Part shown: positions 37,201 to 47,300 of the stretch, piece after piece
How the letters are laid out: each line of letters begins with the position of its first letter
Numbering within the stretch: the stretch's first letter is position 1
Source: Anthopleura xanthogrammica
Lineage: Eukaryota; Cnidaria; Anthozoa; Actiniaria; Actiniidae
DNA length: 64,000 bases
Direction of reading: 5' to 3'
Assembly (NCBI GenBank): GCA_964019055.1
Contig: OZ025208.1
Span: forward strand, 9,120,539 to 9,184,538
Made by a program: the position numbers and the translations under genes
The notes under the pieces: generated by a model
Databases searched by the model: none
Seen by the model: only the letters and a program-made list of their open reading frames with translations
Told to the model about the DNA's origin: nothing

Positions 37201-39247
37201 CAAATCATAGTCGTTACATTCTGTGCAGTGCCATCGTATTCCGGTAATTCCCGAGTGCATGCATCCATCACACGTAAAAATTGTAAACACGACTCCTACA
37301 AATGAAAGATAAATAACGGAGATATATACAGCTATTTCAAAAAAGATTGGTGAAGGTTTTGTTGCAAGTTGCTTGTTGCACGCCGTGTATGCTGCACGTT
37401 GTACTTTGCTTACGAAGCTTGAAATGAAAAATATCCATATGTAAATAATGTCAGCACAGAAGAAAATATGCTGAAAAACGTGCAGACAAAGTTTGGGAAA
37501 ATCCCATAATGTTGTGACCTTAAGCTGCTTGAATTCACTTGACCCAAATTGCATTTCGGGCTTGGTATGCAATATGCAACAAAACCTTCACCAACCTTTT
37601 TTTAAATAGCTGCATGTATATAGGGATGCTACATGGCCACACGGAGAATTTTATCTTCAGTTGGGAGATATTTCTCGACAAGAGAAACTAAAATTAATAT
37701 CTCCTTGTGATGTTTGTTTGTTGTGTGGAAATTGATAAGATAGTTTCCATCAAGATATATATTAGAATTCCCCGGGTGAGAAAGATAATAATGGCAACGA
37801 TAATACGAGGAACGCCATGGCAAAGGGGGATTTTATTCGCTACAAGTGGAGAAGGACCAACTGAAAGTAGTTTAGCATACTCTTTGCTCAAACTTCAGTA
37901 ATAGATGGAAAGGTTGATGACCACTTGTAAGTGTTTAGGATAAACTCGTGGGACGAGATGGAAAACATGGGAGAAGCTTTTCGATCTCGTCCCGATATTG
38001 ACCTCAAATTCGGCTCTGAGTTCGATCGAGGCAATTTCCTTTGAACTTCGAAAAAGCAAAATCATAAAATGTACGAAATAGATAAACCTTTGTCAAATTT
38101 GCCCTATGACCCTCAAATGAAATGGTGCAATTCAAGTAAAAGTAAAATACAAAAAATATAAACTGAAATATCGAAAAATATTAATTCTAAACTTGACTAC
38201 TAAACTTGACTACTGGTGGTCCTTCAAACAAAATTCATGAAAGCTCACTCCCCAGACAAACAGTCTGTGCATGGACTGTTGAAGTACCAAGAAAGGCAAG
38301 TATTGATAAAAATATAAACACATGACAAACTAGAAGGACGTGTAATATTGATGGTATATCAAATTTGGAGCAATCAAAGCTATAAGGTAGACTCAGCTAT
38401 TATTAATGGAACCAGGAACTTATACGGATAATATTTGGGGGGGGGGGGGGAGGGGGGAACGAAAAAAATCGATAGAAATAAAATTCTGCTTAGCAATGTA
38501 GTTTATATTTGTTCTGAAGGTTAGACTATGAAGGCGATTTGATCGACCGAGCGAGGAACTGAGAATATTTCAAGTATTTCAAGGCTAAAAAAATCAGCTT
38601 TTTGCAATTATTTCTAAGCTACTTTTTATCATCTGCTTACAGATTAAAGACAAACGAAGAAAGCGAGGAAAACGAAAAACACGATCTCATCAACCAAACA
38701 GAACCGAATATCAGTAACTTCCGGCTTGGTTCGAATTCAGTCAAGCGATCATTTGGAAAGAATCAGAAGTTTTTCCAAGATTACTGATATCTGTGATATG
38801 TTCTGTGCACGTATTATGCAGCTTTAAGAAAAAGGAAGTTAGAGTAGTTACATTGTAATGGTTTTGCTGATTCATATCAGCAGAAACGTGACACATGAAG
38901 GTATACTAATGAAATATACATAATGAAAGTAGTATATACAAGGTAGTACCCGCTGAAGAGGAATCGAAGACTCGTAAATCATAGCAGCCATTCAGCCCAG
39001 TCCGATAATCAGCTTGCCTGCCATTATCCCAACACACCAGTACAGTTTTAGAGGGCAATGTTCGACCATCTGCAAACTTTTGAAGATCAACAATTGTCCC
39101 AACACCTCCTTCTCCTCCATCTTGGTCGCCCCACTTCCAGTCTGGTCCTCGAACAACTCGGCATCCTAATATCATGATTGATATAATATTCTCATCTAAG
39201 TCCAAAGTTACATCCTGGGGTGATTTATCAACCAGACAAGTCGACAA
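25259..39247 (-). CDS. Mind-bomb (MIB2-like) E3 ubiquitin-protein ligase, copy B
   Basis: The most complete copy, about 1,160 residues in 19 exons: 38950-39247 (ATG, first MIB domain, [18 protein letters not shown]); 37118-37295 (ZZ, CDGC..CTEC..CSIC); 36601-36832 (second MIB, GMFPGAKVKQGRDW..HRVGYEGK); 35900-36106, 35329-35433, 35139-35246, 34429-34603 (linker repeats with GHGGW and RVWVFNPDALIL); 33533-33672; 32644-32754, 32521-32561, 31992-32160, 31510-31664, 30167-30293, 29290-29475, 28556-28735 (about eight ankyrin units, TPLHLA, GDTPLHVA); 27417-28122 (235 residues, Pro/Ala-rich with a duplicated GCAR..PSPGTxGPQST block); 26866-26944 plus 25857-25923 (first RING, CRFC..CNH..CIQC); 25259-25485 (last RING, CQIC..CGH..CHIC, then stop). 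All junctions have GT-AG and compatible phase. In the known family the MIB and ZZ region binds substrate and the RINGs recruit E2. No mutation is visible, so it is likely active. Confidence 0.88.
25986..26129. mobile_element. Near-perfect palindromic MITE
   Basis: Arms CTTATTGACTGAGT..GGTCCGAACGGGAAAATATTTGGCTC and the complement enclose a short loop. The phrase TCCGAACGG reappears at 26226 and 26241. It lies in an intron of copy B. Confidence 0.8.
26524..26719. mobile_element. Foldback MITE, second copy of the 3676-3862 family
   Basis: It shares AGACCACGT.TCATTC, AAACAAAGAA and CATGAATATGGATAC with the first copy but is inserted in the opposite orientation. It ends in AATAGACCT-type termini. 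Confidence 0.75.
27133..27381. mobile_element. Foldback MITE rich in TTGCAA
   Basis: The ends AAGGCGAGGACA and TGTCCTAGCCTT, and inner CAATATTGCAGGCAA on both arms, pair as an inverted repeat. It ends only about 35 bases from the donor of the proline-rich exon of copy B. Confidence 0.65.
28321..28542. mobile_element. Foldback MITE rich in GCTTACAA
   Basis: GGTACAACTTTTGCTTACAAC..TTACGCCATGCTTACAA on the left pairs with CTTGTAAG..GTGGAGTAAGCAGATT..AAGTTGTACC on the right. It ends about 15 bases from the donor of the last ankyrin exon of copy B. Confidence 0.65.
28790..29274. other. Intron stretch of copy B with a weak direct repeat
   Basis: GACATGGCCACCAT..TGGA.GA occurs at about 28847 and 29234 with similar flanks. 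This suggests decayed repeat DNA. No gene is seen. Confidence 0.35.
29590..29945. repeat. Pentanucleotide-based satellite (AAAGC / AAACG / AAAAG)
   Basis: About 350 bases of GAAAC, GAAAG and CAAAG words with higher-order blocks (AGAAAAAAAAGCAAAGCAAAG repeats about three times). All long frames in it are artefacts. It is intronic in copy B. Confidence 0.9.
30376..30542 (-). mobile_element. Penelope-like terminal fragment with a hammerhead-like segment
   Basis: On the minus strand, 30451-30485 reads CTGAAGA, a stem with GAC / GTC, then GAAACGTC. It fits the CUGANGA..GAAA hammerhead core exactly. The flanks are shared with 53402-53665: the first 60 bases are identical bar one (ATCATCCGGGTGGATGTAGT), and GTATCGTGGCAGTATA occurs in complement. 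Confidence 0.6.
30664..30924. mobile_element. MITE with GCTATTTCAAAAAAGGTTGG ends, copy 1
   Basis: About 260 bp. Terminal inverted repeats contain GGTTGGTGAAGGTT / AACCTTCACCAACC, here partly decayed. The interior has TGCAGACAAAGTT. Copies 2 and 3 are at 37329-37613 and 48863-49130. Confidence 0.75.
32873..33217. repeat. 8-bp minisatellite, GCAGCGAA, about 43 units
   Basis: The first four units are GCAACGAA and the rest are pure GCAGCGAA. Each 24 bases would encode eight residues, hence a long spurious frame. It sits in an intron of copy B. Confidence 0.95.
33807..34091. mobile_element. Foldback MITE with GTTGCGCGACAAG arms
   Basis: AAATACGAGCAACAAAAT..CTTGTCGCGCAACATT on the left pairs with ATGTTGCGCGACAAGTTGC..ATTTTGTTGCTCGTATTT on the right. 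Two inner blocks (CACCACCCCG.ACG / CGGGGTGGT) also pair. Confidence 0.75.
34697..34876. mobile_element. Foldback MITE, second copy of the 5181-5319 family
   Basis: It shares GAATGCAGCTCAATTTTG..GACAAAACAATCGATCCCAATTCTCAAGAGATTGAAATT in pieces. A block of about 40 bases is inserted in the right arm. Confidence 0.7.
36475..36580 (-). mobile_element. tRNA-derived SINE fragment
   Basis: On the minus strand it reads GGTGGTGTAGCGGTAATACTC (A-box-like) and about 40 bases later GGTCTCGGGTTCCAC (B-box-like). This is the order of a Pol III promoter in tRNA-derived SINEs. It is not a tRNA, as no cloverleaf forms. Confidence 0.55.
37329..37613. mobile_element. MITE with GCTATTTCAAAAAAGGTTGG ends, copy 2 (best preserved)
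   Basis: The ends AGCTATTTCAAAAAAGATTGG and CCAACC..TTTTTAAATAGCT are inverted. The interior GTGCAGACAAAGTTTGGGAA is shared with copies 1 and 3. Confidence 0.8.
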
Positions 39248-39564
39248 AATGCGAAGAAATATGCGTTAAAACGGAAGAAAAGCTAGCTTCATATCAATAT
39301 AGTTCAGAATTCCAAGAACTGCTTACGAGTAAAAAATAGTAACGCGTGACCCAGACAGCGTCGCGTAAGTCACGTGATTATGATATGTCACGAAATCATT
39401 AGTAACATCACGAAAAAAAACACAAAACAAAAAAGAATGATGGATAGTTGGTTGAAAGAAACGGATTATTTAGTGATTGAGTAATAGTGATTTTATTTAA
39501 GAATTATTCGCTTCAATTCTTTTAAAAAAATTGCAATTTCGTATTATGTTTTCACAGTTATCCC

Positions 39565-39822
39565 TGCATAATCACAAGCTAGGTTTCTGTGGTGTCATAT
39601 TATAAGAAAATGTATGGGGAACTATAAACATTTTTTCGAAAAAAAATGTTAAAACTGGCTTAATCCGAATTCTAACCAGACAGGGCGATAGAGGTATAAC
39701 TTCTCAAAGGTCAACTAAGATTTCTTTACTTTATTTCACATTTTGACGATTTTATTGAGGTTTTTTATAGATCCCCATACATTTTTTTATAATATGACAC
39801 CATAGAAACCTAGCTTGGGCTA
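39565..39822. mobile_element. Foldback MITE with AAGCTAGGTTTCTGTGGTGTC arms
   Basis: The left arm AGCTAGGTTTCTGTGGTGTCAT..ATGTATGGGG pairs with CCCCATACAT..ATGACACCATAGAAACCTAGCT. Degenerate pieces recur at 40215-40350. It lies between copies B and C. Confidence 0.75.
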
Positions 39823-40049
39823 CCTGTGTCGAGATCAGAGTTTCAATTCTGAGATATTGTGCAAGCAAAGTTCCTGAATTTGCGGAACTTAGCAATACCT
39901 ACTGTACGGGAAGTCTGAACCCTGAACCTAAAACACTTCCTTAAGGTAATTCCCTTGTTTTGCACTGCGCATCTTTTTGCGCATACGACTAAAAGCAGTG
40001 AACTCACACAGTTTAGGCATTTTACTTTAATTTATATTCTAGGTAAAAA

Positions 40050-40132
40050 TTATATCCAAAATGCAGCAATATTGAGCGAGTATCGTGGTGGAGTATCCCT
40101 CGTACTATACTCGCTCAATAATGCTGCAAATG
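40050..40132. repeat. Short inverted repeat
   Basis: GCAGCAATATTGAGCGAGTAT and its complement ATACTCGCTCAATAATGCTGC are separated by about 20 bases. Confidence 0.6.
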
Positions 40133-40746
40133 ACCAGAAACTTCACAGAGACTCAAAGGAAAACACGAAACACAAGTAGGAACATTTATTTGTGTGATTT
40201 ACTGATTTTTAATTTTTTCTAAAAATCGCCATACATTGCCTTATAAGTTCGATAGGATACCACAGAAACCCAGCTTGGGATACCTGTGGTAAAGAATAGT
40301 GAATATTGAATGCGGCAAAGGAAAGCTGGGCTCCCTGTGGTAAAGGGAACTTCTAAGATATATCAGTTCCTTGATGAATATTTTCAATTTTAATTTCGGA
40401 TTCCTAAAATGACTTTGAACCGTACGCACAGTGTTGCTTCAGCAGCATATTATATTTTAACATTATGATTACTTATGAATTAACTATTTTCCATCCAGAA
40501 TAAACTTAACTTTTGTGTCTAAATTATTTTTCCTCTTTCAGTTTTTGCTGCAGGATGTTAAACTGAAGGCCTCGATGTTCTTCCTGCCACTGATGTCAGA
40601 CTGATAGAAACGTTAGCTCCAACTTCCTCTGTCAAAATATATATATATATATACAAACGATCAACGGACAGAGAGTCACAGATAAATGAAAATAAAGACA
40701 TAAAAATGAAATAAAACAGAAGAAAAACATGCTGTAAAAATAGGGG

Positions 40747-41170
40747 CTATTCACCACTTTCACATTACCATAATGCTCTGCGTTTTTGGGGGCAACAACG
40801 AGACAAAATCGTTAATATTACCATGAAGATTAATAAGAATTGAAGAAAAAAACCTCTAAAAACACTTATGCATCTATGATAGATCTATCAGAATTCACGA
40901 AAACCAGATAGAAAGAAATTTGAACAAGTTTACGAGTAAATGTCGTGACATTTCTTGGTAAGTCCATACATGTCTGTAACACCAAACGTTTCATTCTCCT
41001 ATGCATGTGGAATTAACTCTGATTAATCGGGTACTGGATTTTTCAAAGATAATAGCAAATATACTCAGCACCTACACGAAAAGTTTTCAATTTTCAAATA
41101 ATTTTTGCTATTGTTGCCCCCCCCCCAAAAAAAACGCAAAGCATTATGGGAATGTGAAAGTGGTGAATAT
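40747..41170. mobile_element. Non-autonomous DNA transposon with ATTCACCACTTTCACATT ends
   Basis: About 425 bp. The left end (TATTCACCACTTTCACATTACC..ATAATGCT..GCGTTTTTGGGGGCAACAA) is matched by the complement at the right end (41105-41170). No coding frame is seen. Confidence 0.75.
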
Positions 41171-41335
41171 ATACTGAAAGTAGAGGCTAGGCAGGATATG
41201 CATCTTCCTCTGACAAACTATTAGACACTTGGAACCTGATATTAAGATCTGACAGGTTAATTCTTCGTCAAAGATCCCAATTGCTATAACATTAGTGATA
41301 ACCTTATTCTCCTCTTTCACCAGAAGCAGTTGCCA

Positions 41336-44300
41336 TTACACTTGATTACCTTCTGCAATCTTCTTACAAGCTGCATGCCGCTGGTTGTCCTCATTTGCGC
41401 CTGTTTTTGCACCACGGCCGTCGTGTGCCGGTATATTAGTCTCATCGCAACCTGCAATCTTATTGCAAGCTGCATGCTGGTTGTCCTCATTTGCACCTGG
41501 GTTTGTACCACGGCCATCGTGTACCGGTACAGTAGCATGGCGACCAGTTGGAACGCTCTGAAAAGCCTCCGGTTTTGATCCATCAGTCGTGGAATGCTTA
41601 CTACCTTTAGAAGAGGTAGGTAAGGCTACATCACTAGAGTCCTTGGCTTCATCCTTCGAAGCCTCTGTGAGGGATTGATGGCTTGGTACATTTGATGCCC
41701 TGGACGAGCTTAAACAACCAAAAGATCATTATGTGTTAGTCATATGAGTGCATTTTTGAACAATGATAGATAGCTGCATATGGATGATGTCACTGGGGTG
41801 GATCTAGGATTTTGAGTAAGGGGGTCACAAAATCTAGAAGATGCACCTTGCGCTATATACTAACCAACTAATTCCATCAAGAAAGTGGGGTTACAAAATT
41901 TAGAAGATACACCTTTTGTTCCCTGCTAGCAGAGGCTCATTTATTTTCCAGGTCTAACGGAAAAAAAGAAAAGGAGACTCTGTCTGCAGGGAACACCTTT
42001 TGCTATACCGACCAACTAATTCCAAGCTAGGAGGGAGAGTGGGGTCATGGGCACCCTGTGACCATCCCCCTAAATCCGCCACTGTGTAATACAGCGTTCC
42101 TTAAATAGTCTCTACAGAATTTCGCTACGAGCCGGATCCTTAATAAATAATGCCAAAGCTCTTGCAAACGGCATAGGAAGCTAGTAGTCAAAAACAACAA
42201 ACCTTGGGTACTTTATCAGCTGTTCATATAGAACAAGGGTCCTTGCCAGCTCACCATCGACGCATAAATCAAGAGGTGTGCCTCCTTGGTAATTTTTCAA
42301 GTTAATGTCTGCTCCTCGAACAACTAGAGACTGTATGATGGAATTGTCCAATTTCTTGTCTTCACTAGAGTTTTCTGAGCCCAAAGCAGTTCCTAAATCA
42401 ATCTAAAAAAAGCCCAAACGACATGAAACAGTCCCCTTCACATTGACCTTGCAATGATAGAGACACTTTAACACCTTGGACAATTATTCATGTCTCTAAC
42501 CCTGCAAGGTCACCTCATTTCTCGCTTCGATGCAAAGGCACGGCTACCATTCAAGACTACACAGGGAACTGTGATAAGTTAATACAATGTGATATTGGGC
42601 TGAGGGTGGAGATGGGGAATATAAGGCGTGCTTATAGCGTGTACAAACCGCTAAGAAAAAAAGGTACTGCACCAGAGGAGAATCCCGGATTTTGGCCAAG
42701 GGGGTTTGAACCTCTGATATTAAACAATGACTGTAGATTTGTGACAGCCTAACTGTGTCAACTTTGTTTTCTCACACAATTTAGACAAGCGATTCGCTTA
42801 AGCTTCAAGTCGCAGGAACAGAGCGAAATATGAATCGGGAGCACGCTATTCCTGTCACCCGGCATGAGTGTATACCACGACAAGCATCAATGCAAGGCAT
42901 ATATATGTAATTGCATGCCACTATTTGTTCGTTTACTTACTCCTTTCTGTGATATACAGTATATCATGACGGCCATATGAAGGGGTGTGTCACCATCATT
43001 ATCTACAGCATTCACATTTGCGCCACATTCCATCAGAATCTCCACTATGTGTTTAAGCGATAGAGACACTGCCAAAGCTAAGGCTGTTGAACCCTTGCTA
43101 TCGGGTAAATCAACTGAGCAGTGACCCTGTAAAGAGAGAAAGTAGGCTACATAACTAATTGCTACTCGAGTTTCATAATGGTAATTGAACTAAGTGGAGT
43201 GCAATTTGGTCTGATATCAAACGCGCGATAACAAAATCACACGACCGCGTAGCGGGAGTGTGATTTGTAATCGCAAGTTTGATATCAGACCAAAATTGCA
43301 CGACACGAAGTTCAATTATCACTTTATTATATCCATTTTGAAATCATACTAGATAGACACTAAATTTGTGATAAATACAAAAGTATTTATTCACAAATAG
43401 CCAGTATTTTGTTTCTTTTTGTAACAAAAAATTGCAGTCAAACTTGAAAAAAGCTACATTTTATGTTCCTTATTTGCTGTAATCTGATTGGCTGATTACA
43501 TACAATCCTGTAATCTGATTGGTTACCTTTTCTAGTGTTGCATTGTGATTGGCTGACAAAAAGATGCGATTTGGACTCAAAATAGTGCGATTCGTGCTTG
43601 AATCAATCTACTGAGAGCCAATCAGATTATGGGATTTGCTAGTGATTTCAAAGTGGATATAATAATGGTGGGAAATCATGTAGTATCAAAGATTAGGGTA
43701 AACTTGCTTAGAACAAAGAACTCCCATATATGGTCAGAGCAGAGTTTTTGAAATACATGGATTACCGCGTAAACAATAGATTTTCCATGAGCGGGAACTT
43801 TGATTATACGCCACTGGTAATTGAAAGTCACGATGAAATCTTTAGAAACTTTAATTAATAGTGCATTTTTCTAACAACTTGCCGCGAAAAGAAACCCAAA
43901 TGTTTAGCTGCATAAAACTAATCAACTTACATAACAAAAAAAAAACCATAGTTTGTTTGAATTATTTGATGAGTATAACTTAGAAGCATAAGATTACTTG
44001 CCTCATTGATCAGGATTTTAGCATTCTGGCAGTCTTTGCTTAAGACAGCAAAGTGCAGGGGAGTAAAGCCATCTTGGTTTCTTACATCAATCAATTTAGG
44101 GAATTTATTTATCAACGCACGGGTAGCCCTGGAATTAAGAAGAATTTCCATGACTATTTTGTAAATAACATTAGGATGAAATGTTGTGGTGATTCTCCTA
44201 TACCTAAGGTGTGGTGAGAGGGGATTTTGTTTTCAGTGCAGTAAAATCGAGATTATCTTAGGCTTCACTTATCAAAGGTTTGTTCAGTTCTCGACGAAGG

Positions 44301-47300
44301 ATCCCACCGCTGCCACCATATATAACAACTCAACTGTTTTAATTGATATCTAACGCCCACTGACTTCTCTCCTTCCCCTGTGCTTGTCCTGAGTTTCATT
44401 TACCAAAGGTTTATTCCTCAAGGTAGGATCCCACCGCTGTCACCTTATGTAACAACTCAACTATTTTACCTCACTCTTAACTCCCTTTAACTTATTTCCT
44501 CCCACTGAGCTTGTCCTGGGCATTTACCAAAGGCTAATTAACTTCTCAAGTTAGGATCCCACCGCTGTCACCTTATGTAACAACTCAACTATTTTACTTC
44601 GCTATTAACTCCCGTTAACTTCTTTCCTCCCGCTGAGCGTGTCCTGGGTTTCATTTACCAAAGTTTTATTAATTTCTCAAGGTAGGATCCCACCGCTGTC
44701 ACCTTATGTAACAACTCATTATCAACTGTCTTACTTCACTCTCGATTCCCATTAATGTTTATTCTCCTCCTTATACAAATTTAACTCATCAATTCGAAAG
44801 ACTATCCCACATGACAAATAAAAATTGAAGAATAAGTTTTTTTGTTGCCTAATAAACTTACGTTGCATTGTTATATTGACAGGCCAAGTGCAAAGCGTTA
44901 AGTCCATTATTATTAGAGGTAAAGGGATCGAGACTAGGAACTTTCAAAATCTCAGCTAAGATGGACGAATCCTCGGTCAAAACTACACAGTGTAAGGCTG
45001 TGTTTCCTGATGCATTCTAAAAGAAAACAAAAACAAATTGGTCCTTTAATTAATTTAAAGTTGTTTATTCTCGGAAATGAAATATTTTATGAATGCCATG
45101 AAATTTCAGAATTGCAGCAACAACAACAACAACAAACATCTTTATTGGCACTCCTTATTTTGCTATATAACAAAATTTAAAAGATAATATTATATAGATA
45201 GATGGGCGCCAGCAGCATTCTCTTGATAAATTATTAAATTTTATCAATACCCAGATTTCTAGGCTTTGCGGAGGAAGCAAAGAAGAGAGAGAATCCGGAG
45301 AAAACCCCTCCAATCAAGGGAAATATCTAACAAAATCTACTCACAGTCCAAGCATCGAATTCAGGATCCCAGAGGTGAGAGGGGAGTGTAATATCGCTAT
45401 CAGGCATGCCCTACCCTAACATTAACGTCCAAATTTCCAGAGTATAAAAGCATTAAATAGCTGAAGAATTTAGGGCATGGCATGTAGTTAACTTTGCGTT
45501 CTGGGTGTCAGTACCGTACGTATCCGACATTGCTTCATAAGATTGACATAATTTTTTGAGTTCAAACCTGGTAATTAACGTCACATTGTCCAGAGTGTAT
45601 AAGAGCACTAACAGCTGGTAAGTTTCCTGCGTTTACTGCGAGGTGAAGTGGCGTCAACTTCGTCTTTGTTGCACTCACAACATTGACGAACGCGTTAGCA
45701 GATAACATGAGAACTACACACTCGCCAGTCGCATCTCTGTTGAGTGAAGAACAAATAAAAATCATCAGTGTTTTTTGAAGTCGAAGTTTTTGAAGTTTTT
45801 TTGCGTTCCGTGATTATGTCAGACTCTTGCAGAATCCATTGGCTTAGTAATGCAAATTAAATACTCACCCAGAGGTCGCATAGTGTAGAGGTGCGTATCC
45901 TTCCTCGTCCTACATATCAACGCAAATCGGTACAATTCAGTTCAATAAGTAAAAAGACCCCTTACTGCAATTCCCAGGGTAGTTCAAATTAGAGAATAAA
46001 ACTGTGTAACTTTTTTCTCATAAAAGTAAAATTCTGGTTTTTTGTCCTCCAATTTGGGAATTACTGCATGTAAGGGGTGTATTAGCCTCCTACGCAGACG
46101 CTCTTAGGGTCGTCACGCAATACAGAAACGTTGCGTGACGACGTGACGACCCTAAGAACGTCAGCAAAGGAGGCTAGGGGTCTATTGGATATTAGAAAAA
46201 ACCTACTAATGGTCTATCACCAATCGAGCCCTGTGATTGGCTGAGCTACTAGGGGTCTATTAGTGATAGACCTCTAGTAGCGAAAAGCGCCGGTTTTGAA
46301 AACCAAAAAAATATATATTTAAAGCAAAATCCAAAACTTTTTGCATCCTTTTATTGGACCGATTAGTAGGTTTTTACTAAAACAATTAGACCTCTCTTCC
46401 TCATGGCCTACGAGTCAATAGCCCATTCGGCCTTCGGCCTCATGGGCTATTGACTCGTAGACCATTCGGACTCGAGGACTAATTGTTAATTAGTTTGGCT
46501 ACACACCAGCTTCTGCAGCTGACTTCTAATTAGATGTATCACATTGAATTACCTTTTTTTCCACGTCTGCTCCATTCTCTATAAGAAAAGACACGACATC
46601 AGCATTACCGTTTAGGCATGCCATATGAAGTGCTGTCTGACTGCTTTTTGATTCCTCGTTGACCTAAAAGTGAATTGAAATTAAAGTGATTTAAAAAAAT
46701 GATTCCTATAAGTCAGTCTCCGATTTTAAAAATGTCGTAGTCCTAGTCACGCATTGATGAGGGTTTCAGTTGAAACCGAAACATCCTGAGACAACCAATA
46801 CACTAGTTTCACATTCGATGGAAACCGCTGTTTTTGAAGACCATTTGCACAGGCTTAGCCTCGTTTATAAGTCAGCTATTCAACGACGTTATTAAAAGTC
46901 CGTGGGATTTCAAAACATTGGTATTGTTCAACTTACACATTCTTTAGATTACGGTCGACTTTTGCAAATCATTAGCAACAGCCAACTGTAATGTAAAGAA
47001 TGTGCAAGTTGAATAATACCAATCCCACGGACTTTTAATGATGTATTTGAATAGATGACTTATAAACGAGGCTAAGCCTGTGCAAATGAGTCTGTGTTCT
47101 TCGAAAACAGCGGTTTTCACCGAATGTGAAACTGGAGTATTCTGAGACAACCAATATTTCTTTTGAGTCTCCGACTCTCATGCCATTCTGTCCTCTTCTG
47201 AAGAAGGAGAGGTTTAGTCTGCTACTCTCTCGTGAGCAGGTCTTCCCTAACCACACAACACAGTCAGTCATATTAATAATGCATTCACCACTTTCCACAT

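Noticed and set aside
39248..41335. Search for RING exons that would complete copy C
   Set aside because: No CxxC..CxH..C pattern was found on the minus strand. The region holds foldback elements.
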